Positions 7,548 to 15,122 of a DNA stretch of 44,552 bases are shown here, piece after piece. Origin of the DNA: Borrelia sp. RT5S (GTDB lineage Bacteria > Spirochaetota > Spirochaetia > Borreliales > Borreliaceae); contig NZ_CP088941.1 in the NCBI RefSeq assembly GCF_021165755.1, positions 1 to 44,552 on the forward strand, in the 5' to 3' direction. Within the stretch, counting starts at the first letter, position 1, and each line of letters opens with the position of its first letter. The notes beneath the pieces were generated by a model. The model was not told the origin of the DNA. It did no database searches and worked only from the letters and a program-made list of their open reading frames with translations. A program made the translations under genes and the position numbers.

Positions 7548-7732
7548 ATTTCATTATAAATATTATTATAATGAAATATATAATTAAATTTATAACAGTA
7601 TTTATAATGAAATTTATTTATAATATTTGATATAAAGGCATAATTACGCGTATTAGTAGCTTTTAATTTTATTATAATGAAATTTTTTATGAAAAAGACA
7701 TCAAATATTTGCTTTTACCAAATATTTGATGT
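7548..7732. promoter_or_regulatory. Divergent control region with repeated motif and long dyad
   Basis: The 360 bases between the two divergent genes hold four copies of TATAATGAAAT: inverted at 7548-7558 and direct at 7567-7577, 7603-7613 and 7673-7683. A perfect 14-bp inverted repeat, ACATCAAATATTTG (7698-7711) with CAAATATTTGATGT (7719-7732), follows. The pattern suits operator control of the phage late operon, perhaps by the adjacent coiled-coil protein. After the dyad is a GC-rich leader (near 7797) and an 11-codon frame that ends at the next start. Confidence 0.55.
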
Positions 7733-7863
7733 AGTTTGTGTGGTTAATTGTTTTGTAATTTAATGATTCTATAACAAGGTTCCATAAAAGAAACAAGGCG
7801 GGCGCCTCATTTTTGTGGCTTGCTGCGGGGATGAGGTTACTGTTTATCATGGGAGGTATTTAG

Positions 7864-8235
7864 GTGAGTACTGGAAAACAGCTAGGCATTATTGGAAGCA
7901 TAGTAACTGCAGTATTCTTAGGAACATCCGGACTTGGAACATATGCAACATATGCACTTAAGGGATTTTTATCCGAATTTAGACAAGAGATTCTAGATTT
8001 AAGAAGAGACCCTGTGCTTGAATCCTCACTAGATACCCTTAAGGGCAGGCTTGAGGTGTTAAAACACCAGCTTACCGATTTAACAGACGAGTTTACTAGC
8101 CAGCGGGATGCACATAGAGAGCTTGCAAACAGTTTAGGCAAGCAAAGAGTAGACATCGTAGCTATTAAACAAGAATTGGTGCGTTTAACTAGTCTTATTA
8201 GTGAAGAGACGAGACATAAAAGAGACGAGACATAA
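7864..8235 (+). CDS. Membrane-anchored coiled-coil protein, first gene of late operon
   Basis: The protein has 123 residues and starts at GTG, with GGGAGG about 8 bases upstream. Residues 7-30 (LGIIGSIVTAVFLGTSGLGTYA) form a hydrophobic, Gly/Ala-rich helix. Residues 35-120 are a charged coiled coil. It opens the plus-strand phage block, directly before a DUF261 protein. By position it may belong to a lysis or membrane module, a counterpart of the small Bly-type genes on cp32, but I cannot match the sequence. A stutter of AGACGAGACATAAA at the 3' end duplicates 14 bases around the stop. Confidence 0.6.
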   Translation: MSTGKQLGIIGSIVTAVFLGTSGLGTYATYALKGFLSEFRQEILDLRRDPVLESSLDTLKGRLEVLKHQLTDLTDEFTSQRDAHRELANSLGKQRVDIVAIKQELVRLTSLISEETRHKRDET

Positions 8236-8267
8236 AAATATTTAAGAATAAAGAAGAGACATTTAAA

Positions 8268-8975
8268 ATGAGAGATAAAATATTAAAGTTTATTTACCAC
8301 ATGCTCTACGGAGCACTTAAAGACTACTTCTTACGTAAGCACAAATCTGAACTGCTTGAAGGCGCGTGTCAGCAGGCGCGGGGGCAGGCTTTAGTGGTAA
8401 GTCGTGTGGTTGAGGTTGAAAAGCATAGGCTTGTACTGCCCTTACAGCACAGCTTTAGAACAAATAGTCCTGTTATTGCTGATTATGGCTGCTATTTTCT
8501 ATGCATACTATTCTTAGCATTAGTTGTAAAAGAGATTAAGGACGGGGTTGAGAAGTGTTTTGATAAGTTTGAAGTTGACCTTCTATATAAAAGTTTAGCA
8601 TCACTAGGAAGCTTGAGAGCACAAAATTCTTATGTAGAAAGCCCAAATTTAATACTAGCGTGCCTTGGACTTGACGAGCATGTTTGCTACAAGGACAAAC
8701 ACCACGATGTTAGTTATGTAGCAGGGGATGAGGACATGCTTGTTGGTCAGTACAAAGATAATGAGAGTGGGCTGCATCATTTCGTGGTTCTAGGCAGCGG
8801 GCGTGAGGTTGTATGGGATTCACTTGGCAACTCTCAAGCAGTAAGGAGTGGCTCCCTTTTAAGTCTACGGGTGTTTAAGCTACTCGATAAGAAGCTCACA
8901 GGTCCTGTTAAGGATCGTCTATCTTTTTACAAACAACAATTTGAAAACCTTAAAGAATCACTAGAAGGTATTTAG
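8268..8975 (+). CDS. DUF261 family protein, possible cysteine-peptidase-like fold
   Basis: The protein has 235 residues. It carries the Borrelia DUF261 pattern: ADYGCYFLCILFLA (72-85), a helical middle, then GLHHFVVLGSGREVVWDSLGNS (168-189). Cys75, His170 or His171, and Asp184 or Asn188 come in the order of papain-like or C39-like peptidases, with Cys at the start of a helix and His opening a strand. The family is uncharacterised. In a phage late operon just after a membrane protein, a cell-wall or protein-cleaving role (for example an endolysin) is a reasonable hypothesis. The stop is followed by about 150 non-coding bases. Confidence 0.7.
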   Translation: MRDKILKFIYHMLYGALKDYFLRKHKSELLEGACQQARGQALVVSRVVEVEKHRLVLPLQHSFRTNSPVIADYGCYFLCILFLALVVKEIKDGVEKCFDKFEVDLLYKSLASLGSLRAQNSYVESPNLILACLGLDEHVCYKDKHHDVSYVAGDEDMLVGQYKDNESGLHHFVVLGSGREVVWDSLGNSQAVRSGSLLSLRVFKLLDKKLTGPVKDRLSFYKQQFENLKESLEGI

Positions 8976-9133
8976 TTTAGTAACTAGTATGAATTTAATT
9001 TAAAGTAGTATTTAAAAATTGTAAAGATTATTTAAAAATCGTTATTAATTAAGAAAGGGTTTAGTTAATATTTTAATGGTTTCTTTAATTAAACGCTGGT
9101 TAAAGGTTAATTTAAACCATTAAGGGAGATCAA

Positions 9134-9484
9134 TTGAACATTATAAAAAGTGTTAATAGGATCCTCGATGCTGCAGCACAACAGCAGGCTATAGTTGATA
9201 AGCTTGGTGGTGAGGCTGGTGTTGTACTTGCAAAACAGGGTCTTGATATTACAAATGCAGTAATAAATTTCGTCACCTCTGTTCGGGATCATATAGAGCA
9301 GGCTAACGAGAGGAAGGCAGCACAGCTCATTAAAGCAAAGCTTCAGGCTGCCATAGACATAGCAGACAAGGCCGCAGCAAGTCTGCACTCAGAAGGTGGT
9401 TGGGAAGCTTACGATAAGCTTATAGCGGAGCGTGGTCGTGCTGGTAAGGAGGCTCTTGGACGCCTTGAAGAGGAGGATGCGTAG
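9134..9484 (+). CDS. Small helical phage protein (position resembles BlyB)
   Basis: The protein has 116 residues, starts at TTG, and has GGGAG about 7 bases upstream. It is almost wholly helical and Ala-rich (AAAQQQAIVDKLGGEAGVVL; ADKAAASLHSEGG), with a heptad-like pattern and no membrane span. It lies between the DUF261 gene and a lipoprotein. Small soluble helical proteins in this place on cp32 phages accompany the BlyA holin-like protein (BlyB). The likeness here is one of size, composition and position only. Its stop is one base before the next start. Confidence 0.6.
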   Translation: MNIIKSVNRILDAAAQQQAIVDKLGGEAGVVLAKQGLDITNAVINFVTSVRDHIEQANERKAAQLIKAKLQAAIDIADKAAASLHSEGGWEAYDKLIAERGRAGKEALGRLEEEDA

Positions 9485-9485
9485 T

Positions 9486-9875
9486 ATGTTTAAAGACAAC
9501 AAACTTATTTTAATACCACCGGTGTTGCCGTTGCTACTGCTCCTAATAATCTCATGCCGCAGCATAGCAACGCTACCACAAGAACCCAGCATGCAGGCTG
9601 GTGAGGATATTGAAATATTAGTTGCTAATGAAGCTGAGCTTTACAAGTATTGCTTAAAACTTAATGCATGGCTTGTTGATGCTAGGAAGTACGTAGGTGA
9701 TTACTACCCATCAGAGCAATTTCCATACTTTGGAAATTTTGATCCAGAGTACCAAGGCGGGCTTGGTGAGGCTGGCCTTAGGGCTCGAATTGCTTACTAC
9801 AAGAAATATGCAGAAGAGAGCAAACCTATAGCTAGGAGCATTTATGCTAAGTACAGCAAGACTAGCTTGGAGTAG
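9486..9875 (+). CDS. Phage-encoded lipoprotein
   Basis: I chose the ATG at 9486, one base after the preceding stop, because it gives a classic lipoprotein signal: basic start, hydrophobic core (ILIPPVLPLLLLLIISC), lipidated Cys24. The mature part of about 105 residues is hydrophilic and aromatic-rich (YVGDYYPSEQFPYFGNFDPEY). It should be tethered to a membrane. In tailed phages a small lipoprotein near lysis genes can be an outer spanin; superinfection exclusion is another option. I do not recognise the family. Confidence 0.65.
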   Translation: MFKDNKLILIPPVLPLLLLLIISCRSIATLPQEPSMQAGEDIEILVANEAELYKYCLKLNAWLVDARKYVGDYYPSEQFPYFGNFDPEYQGGLGEAGLRARIAYYKKYAEESKPIARSIYAKYSKTSLE

Positions 9876-9878
9876 CTA

Positions 9879-12791
9879 ATGCCTGAAGAAGAAGTAGCTG
9901 CACAACCAGAAGTAGTTGAAGCTGAGGCAGCCCAACCAGAAGTAATTGATCAAGAGGCAGTTGATGAGAGGACACGCGAGGACTCAACTAGAGTAGGTGG
10001 TGCAGCTGGTGTGCCTCTTGAGGTGCCTGAGGCTCCTGATGAACTTAATCCTGATGAGCTTGAAGAAGAAGAGCTTTCGTGTGGTGAGGATGAGCTTGAT
10101 ATCGTGTTCTTCACAGACGAAGGACAGCTCTTTGATCTTACTCCCTACACTGACATTACAAGCGTGACACTGGAGCAAAGGATTGTAGACCCCACACTCA
10201 AGACAGCCTCAAGCGTGTTCAAGTTTGCAGCAGCAGGTCTTTCAAATGAATTTCTCAACTTTCTATTCTTCAGACAGGACGACATATTTGTAGTAGTAAA
10301 GGAGGGCAGCAGCCCTCTATTTGCTGGAATACTGGAAAAATTCTTTACAAGAGAGGTACTAGAGGCAACCGCATCTATTAGCTTTACTGTAAATGATTAT
10401 TCCAAATTGCTACGTATCTCGTTTGAGAATCCAGTACAATTCCCAGTCAATTTTGCTCCTGATTGGCTTTACGTGTATAACCCTTACACGCAAGACCAGT
10501 CAATAGTGCACCTGATACTTGCCAAGACTAAACTAGCTAATTCTGTTGATAATGAAGCTTCTGAGGCTATTTTGGAGCGCGTGCCTGCTGTAATTATTGA
10601 TAGTGGAGAGGACGTTGAGACAATTCTATCGGCTCTTCTTTACGAATTTGGTTATGCATACACATTCACGGGAGCAGGCAAGCTAGTAATACTGCCCATA
10701 TGGAGATCAGAGGTAGTAAAGCGTGAGGTGCAGCTTTGCAGTATTGACGCTGCAAGCTATGTCTGTTCAAAAAGCAGCGCTAGTAGCTATGATTCAAATC
10801 GCATTATTTGGCGGCAGGGCCAGTTTCAAGCTAAAAGCGAGGCAATAGCAAAGAAGCGACCGCTCTACTCAGCACCCATTAACGTGGCAGGCACGGGCGG
10901 CGGGATGTATGTGGGTGTGCTGCAAAAGGGAGTGGTTTATCCTGATTTTGCAGACAAGGCTGGCAGTGCTGTTTATCAAGAGTATGATCCTACTTGGTTT
11001 GATACTGCATACAAATGGGATTTTACCAGACATGAAGTGTGGCATGATAAGTATGCTTTAAATGAAAACTTAGCAATAATATCAACACATAATCTTGAGG
11101 CAAGGTTTAGTGCTGACTCAAGTATCAAATTAGTGCATGAGGAGTACTTCCCTACAAAAGCCAAATTATGGTTTGTAAATGAATCAACCTCTCAAGGATC
11201 AAAATACATATACTACTTTGATATTTATGGGGATGTTTTCTATACAACCGTACGCAACATAATGCAAACTGACAATGCTGATGATTTTTATGCTAAACGA
11301 GCTGAGTATGCAACAAGGTTCATATTTGATCCAGACTCAGCAGTAAGGCTCTTTGACTTCCTAACTAACTTAAGAGTTAAGGGACACACGATAGTCAATT
11401 TTAAGTCAAAACAAGAACTACAGCTTACAGATTTCGTCAGGCTTAAGCTTGAGGATGAAGAGCTTGACCATTTCTTCTTAATACTTTCAAAAAAATATGT
11501 GCGTTTTGATATGCAAACTCGCTTCTTTGAGTATGAGGGACTTACATGGGGGGATTACTCCCATTATGATTACCTGACTACATCTAAGCACATAGGGGCT
11601 GTTGATTCGAAGCTTTTCTTAAGGGAGGTAATAGTGGCTCCTTTTAACCATGATCAATACAAGCAAGACGATGTTTATGAGGATGATTTTTTTGAAGAGC
11701 AGCAAGAGAATACAAGACCACACTTTAAAGCTACAGGTTTTAAAGACGAGGAGACAATTAAGCTTGCTATACAGCTTGCAAAAAGAGAGGGTGTAAACAA
11801 GATCAGGCTACTTGCAGGTGACTTTTACTTCTACACACCCCTACTGCTTGACAACCTTGAACTTAAAGGTGATAGCAAAACAACAGTATATACTGGTGGC
11901 TTTGCTACTAATGTATTTAGTGCACAAAAGGCTTTCAAGATGACAGGGTTTAGTGTGTGTCAGTCTCGCATGAGTGAGCTCTTAATAAGTGGTGGCAAGC
12001 TTGCTGAGTACCCACAGCCGGAAGCTGTTTATGAAGTTGTTGATGCAGTAGGCGCAGTAGTAGAAGACGCAGTAGAAGCAGCAGCAGTAAATGCACAAGA
12101 CGCAGTAGAAGCAGTAGATGTAGCATTACTAGATCAATGCGATGAGTACCTGTTAGGCAATAGGTTTGCTGAGGCTGCATCATTAAGTCTTTGTTCCGTT
12201 TATGGACTTGTTGAGGAAAAGCGTGCTTCCATTTATGCAACAAACGCTTCCTTTGTTTACCTTAAAGACATGAAGTTTAGTTGTAATCTGGGCACCGCAC
12301 TACAAACAGAGGGAGTCGAGAAGATTTTACTTGAAGATGCACAGTTTAGAGGCACTGCTGCTGCATGGAGGGTGTCAGGTGTACGTAATATGAACATAAT
12401 GGACACACAAGTAAGCTCGTCTACTCGAGCAGCCACGGCTAGTGGAGACAATATTTTGATTAGAAATTCTGATTTTAATGGGAATAAGAATGCAGTCAAG
12501 CTTTCCAAGTTCTCTAGTGTTAGGGTACAGGGCAGCCAGTTTAGCAACAACTCAGGCACAGCCTTGCAACTTGAGCATGTAAGCAGGGCACGCCTTACTG
12601 ATAACATATTCACATCAAACGACGTTGGGCTTGCAAGCACTCAAACTCAAGACTTACTCACACGTGATATACATGAGAAGAACAAGATCGCTTTTGTAAA
12701 GGAAACCAAACAAGGTGTGCTTAGCAGAGTAGTTGATGCTAATACATACAAAGAGAATACAATAGACACCCAAGAGAGGGAGGTAGCCTAG
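9879..12791 (+). CDS. Baseplate hub/tail protein fused to a beta-helix domain
   Basis: The protein has 970 residues. Residues 1-75 are acidic low complexity. Residues about 80-590 have the pattern of phage late-control D/hub proteins: VFFTDEGQLFDLTPYTDITS, then SSPLFAGILEKFFTRE and a SISFTVNDYSKLL strand. From about 620, a segment beginning with a predicted helix and LLAGDFYFYTPL leads into repeated short strands with Asn/Asp turns (ILIRNSDFNGNKNAVKL; VRVQGSQFSNNSGTALQL), typical of right-handed parallel beta-helices in tail spikes. A helical Ala/Val/Glu linker (about 725-750) interrupts it. A hub carrying its own spike-like adhesin or enzyme domain is unusual. It overlaps the next gene by one base. 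Confidence 0.7.
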   Translation: MPEEEVAAQPEVVEAEAAQPEVIDQEAVDERTREDSTRVGGAAGVPLEVPEAPDELNPDELEEEELSCGEDELDIVFFTDEGQLFDLTPYTDITSVTLEQRIVDPTLKTASSVFKFAAAGLSNEFLNFLFFRQDDIFVVVKEGSSPLFAGILEKFFTREVLEATASISFTVNDYSKLLRISFENPVQFPVNFAPDWLYVYNPYTQDQSIVHLILAKTKLANSVDNEASEAILERVPAVIIDSGEDVETILSALLYEFGYAYTFTGAGKLVILPIWRSEVVKREVQLCSIDAASYVCSKSSASSYDSNRIIWRQGQFQAKSEAIAKKRPLYSAPINVAGTGGGMYVGVLQKGVVYPDFADKAGSAVYQEYDPTWFDTAYKWDFTRHEVWHDKYALNENLAIISTHNLEARFSADSSIKLVHEEYFPTKAKLWFVNESTSQGSKYIYYFDIYGDVFYTTVRNIMQTDNADDFYAKRAEYATRFIFDPDSAVRLFDFLTNLRVKGHTIVNFKSKQELQLTDFVRLKLEDEELDHFFLILSKKYVRFDMQTRFFEYEGLTWGDYSHYDYLTTSKHIGAVDSKLFLREVIVAPFNHDQYKQDDVYEDDFFEEQQENTRPHFKATGFKDEETIKLAIQLAKREGVNKIRLLAGDFYFYTPLLLDNLELKGDSKTTVYTGGFATNVFSAQKAFKMTGFSVCQSRMSELLISGGKLAEYPQPEAVYEVVDAVGAVVEDAVEAAAVNAQDAVEAVDVALLDQCDEYLLGNRFAEAASLSLCSVYGLVEEKRASIYATNASFVYLKDMKFSCNLGTALQTEGVEKILLEDAQFRGTAAAWRVSGVRNMNIMDTQVSSSTRAATASGDNILIRNSDFNGNKNAVKLSKFSSVRVQGSQFSNNSGTALQLEHVSRARLTDNIFTSNDVGLASTQTQDLLTRDIHEKNKIAFVKETKQGVLSRVVDANTYKENTIDTQEREVA

Positions 12792-13585
12792 TGGGGATAA
12801 GTGATGAGGATTGGCTTGAGATTAAGAGAAGACTACAAGCTGATAATGTTAAGATCCAGTTTGGAGTAGGAGATGCTGCTGCTGCTGCAGACTACATAGG
12901 AGCTGCAGGCGAGCCTATTTATGTAGAAGACCGCGAGGCCTTTGCTGTTTGTGATGGCAAGACTAGTCAGGACCGCATTTACTATCCTGTAAACAAAGGC
13001 GTTCCAAAGACTGAAGAGACCATAGATGGGTATCTTAAGCACCTAATAGATACGTGTCTTGACAATACATACCCAAGTTTTCTAACAAATGCTTTCGCTC
13101 AAGAGGGATACCCTTTAACTAGAAGCAAGCTCGTTGAGGCTTTCGAGGGCACTAAGAAATTTTGTGTACCAGATGGTAGGAGCTTGCCTGCTGATTGCTA
13201 TGTAAGGACTAGATTTGGTATAAGCTCTGCACCCAACCTCGTAGGCAGGTTCATGCGTCACTATGATCCTTATGGATCAGCTGACACACCTCGCGGCATT
13301 GGATCGCATCAAAGCGATGCCTTCCAAGACCACTACCATGGATTTAGAGAAGATAGCGATGCACTTGATTTTTCGGGTTGGCTTGTTGATGGCTTTAGCG
13401 AGCTGAGGCGTTCTGGTGATTGGTCAAGTGGATATTTAAGATTTGTCTACAACATGACACTTACTCAGCGAATCTCAAGATATTCATTCCCAGATGATAC
13501 TGGACAGGCTGCTAGTGGTAATTACGCTAATGAAACACGCCCTAAAAACCTAACTTACATCTCATTTTACAGGTATGATTGGTGA
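12791..13585 (+). CDS. Tail-collar-type fibre protein, copy 1
   Basis: The protein has 264 residues and starts at a GTG sharing one base with the upstream stop. The C-terminal half has the phage tail-collar signature: PDGRSLP (127-133), APNLVGRFMRHYD (147-159), GSHQSDAFQDHYHGF (171-185) and a terminal ETRPKNLTYISFYRYD. In other phages this is the fibre/short-tail-fibre tip domain, with trimer His sites in the HxH stretch. The N-terminal part has a short poly-Ala helix (DAAAAADY). It is tandem with a paralogue, and both follow the hub, so they are probably receptor-binding fibres. Confidence 0.8.
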   Translation: MGISDEDWLEIKRRLQADNVKIQFGVGDAAAAADYIGAAGEPIYVEDREAFAVCDGKTSQDRIYYPVNKGVPKTEETIDGYLKHLIDTCLDNTYPSFLTNAFAQEGYPLTRSKLVEAFEGTKKFCVPDGRSLPADCYVRTRFGISSAPNLVGRFMRHYDPYGSADTPRGIGSHQSDAFQDHYHGFREDSDALDFSGWLVDGFSELRRSGDWSSGYLRFVYNMTLTQRISRYSFPDDTGQAASGNYANETRPKNLTYISFYRYDW

Positions 13586-13589
13586 ACTT

Positions 13590-14381
13590 ATGAGCATTAG
13601 TAACCAAGATTATGAGGATATAAAGAAAAGAATCCAGACGGCGTGCACTCGAATACAATTTGGATTAGGTGATGCTGCAGCTGCTGCACACTACACAGGG
13701 GATGCAGGGCAGCCTATTTATGTAGCAGACCGTGACGAGTTTGCTGTTTGTGATAAGAAGAGCAGCAACGAACGCATTTACTACAAGACAAATAGAAGCG
13801 CACCCGTGCTTCCAGATGATCTTGATGCACACCTGCAGCACATGATGCAGTTTTTCTTAAAGAAAACTCCCATTGGCGCCCTTACACCAGAATTTGCTCA
13901 AGAGGGTTCAAGATTGACTAAAAACGTATTAATTACTGCATTTAGTAATACAAATAAATTTTGCATACCAGATGGTAGGAGCTTGCCTAGAAGCTGCTAC
14001 GCACGCCGCGTTTTAGGTATAAGTTCAGCTCCTAACCTCATAGGCAGGTTCCCGCGTCACTATGATTACTCGTATTCTCTAAATTTGGGCACTACACAAG
14101 AGGATGCTTTCCAAAACCATAAACATCGTGTCAAGCTTGATGAGTTTAATATAGGTTATGGCAGCTTAATAAATGAGTTTGAAAGGCTGCCTCGCGCTGA
14201 TAGCTACTACTGGAGCCGCGGTGATTATTTCAGATTTGTATATGATCTAGACACAGGTGATCATATCTCAACATTCTCATTGCCTTACTACACACAAACA
14301 GTTAGAGGGTATAGTAACTACGATAGGGAAACACGCCCTCGTAATTTAGCTTACATCGCATTTTATAGGTACGATCTTTAG
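13590..14381 (+). CDS. Tail-collar-type fibre protein, copy 2
   Basis: The protein is paralogous to the preceding gene along its length: SISNQDYEDIKKRIQ start, IQFGLGDAAAAAHY, PDGRSLPRSCY, APNLIGRFPRHYD, GTTQEDAFQNHKHRV, and ETRPRNLAYIAFYRYD at the end. I prefer the ATG at 13590 over 13575 because MSISNQDY aligns with MGISDEDW in copy 1. The copies are most alike in the collar motifs and differ between HxH and the C-terminal ETRP block. That pattern fits receptor-specificity divergence after duplication. Two fibres may be built into one particle. Confidence 0.8.
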   Translation: MSISNQDYEDIKKRIQTACTRIQFGLGDAAAAAHYTGDAGQPIYVADRDEFAVCDKKSSNERIYYKTNRSAPVLPDDLDAHLQHMMQFFLKKTPIGALTPEFAQEGSRLTKNVLITAFSNTNKFCIPDGRSLPRSCYARRVLGISSAPNLIGRFPRHYDYSYSLNLGTTQEDAFQNHKHRVKLDEFNIGYGSLINEFERLPRADSYYWSRGDYFRFVYDLDTGDHISTFSLPYYTQTVRGYSNYDRETRPRNLAYIAFYRYDL

Positions 14382-14408
14382 GATTGAAAGGTATGAGATT
14401 TGAAGAGC

Positions 14409-14623
14409 TAAAAGGGCGGCATTTTGTGAGTATTGCTTCAAAACAAAGAAGAATTAAAAGGGCGGCATTTTGTGAGTGTTGCATAGGTGAATTTAATATG
14501 AGTTTTGAGAATCAAGCAAAAGAAGACGAGCTGCCTCCACTAGATGGGACTAGTGATACACGAGAAGTGTTGCTTCAGCAAACAAAAGAGAGCTTAAAAG
14601 ACTTAAAAGGGCGGCATTTTGTG
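14409..14623. repeat. GC-rich 20-base repeat, three copies, near the terminase genes
   Basis: TAAAAGGGCGGCATTTTGTG occurs at 14409-14428, 14455-14474 and 14604-14623, the first two also sharing the following AG. Copies 1 and 3 are in the reading frame of the local gene (LKGRHFV), while copy 2 is in another frame. Conservation of the DNA across frames suggests the sequence itself is used or was recently duplicated. Its place just before the terminase makes a packaging site a candidate role. Confidence 0.75.
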
Positions 14624-14773
14624 GCAGCTGAAGAAGATGAGGAGTACACGCCAGATGGGGCATGCAGCTTGTTGCTGCAGGCAACACTTAACAAAGAGGA
14701 GCTACAAGAGGAAGTAGAAGAAGATTTACAAGAGGACGATGAAATACTAGATTTACAGGAGAGGAGAATATGA
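14498..14773 (+). CDS. Small acidic protein related to the next gene
   Basis: I chose the ATG at 14498 (91 codons) because AGGTGA lies 8 bases upstream and the frame before it consists of duplicated repeat DNA. The frame is open further 5' to TTG 14384 or ATG 14393. The segment LPPLDGTSDTREVLLQQ matches YPPLDGARDAREALLAA of the following gene, so both share an N-terminal motif. The C-terminal third is Glu/Asp-rich (EEVEEDLQEDDE). Immediately upstream of the terminase genes, a packaging or small-terminase-associated role is possible. The stop overlaps the next start by four bases. Confidence 0.5.
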   Translation: MSFENQAKEDELPPLDGTSDTREVLLQQTKESLKDLKGRHFVAAEEDEEYTPDGACSLLLQATLNKEELQEEVEEDLQEDDEILDLQERRI

Positions 14774-15120
14774 ATAATAATGAACCAGATGAATTTGATT
14801 ACAAGACACAACTTGAGAATTTAATTAAAGAACACTACCCACCCCTAGATGGAGCTCGAGACGCACGCGAGGCCTTACTAGCTGCATTTTTTACAAAGAT
14901 GGTTGAATTTGCAAACAGTAATGTACTAGCAACAAGCCTGCATGCATTTAGAATGTTCTTCGCAACTCTTGGCATGAGTGACGTTGAGGACTTAATACTA
15001 GACATTATTAGAAAAGAAAAGCTAATACTGGGTAATAATGACTTTTTTGCAAACAGCGCCACAACAGCTGCATATACTGAAGATGAGATCGCTAGACTAC
15101 AAAAAAAAGCAGAGGAATAA
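14770..15120 (+). CDS. Putative terminase small-subunit-position protein
   Basis: The protein has 116 residues and lies directly before the terminase large subunit, with 2 bases between stop and start. It has an N-terminal PPLDGARDAREALL motif shared with the previous gene, then a helical body (FRMFFATLGMSDVEDLILDIIRKEKLILGN). Size and position suit a small terminase subunit or head-packaging accessory protein. I see no convincing helix-turn-helix, so this rests on context. Confidence 0.6.
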   Translation: MNNNEPDEFDYKTQLENLIKEHYPPLDGARDAREALLAAFFTKMVEFANSNVLATSLHAFRMFFATLGMSDVEDLILDIIRKEKLILGNNDFFANSATTAAYTEDEIARLQKKAEE

Positions 15121-15122
15121 AG

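Noticed and set aside
12791-14381. Diversity-generating retroelement acting on the fibre genes
   Set aside because: No reverse transcriptase, template repeat or adenine-specific substitution pattern is visible.
14384-14497. N-terminal extension of the gene at 14498
   Set aside because: It consists of duplicated repeat DNA in two frames, and a better RBS precedes 14498.
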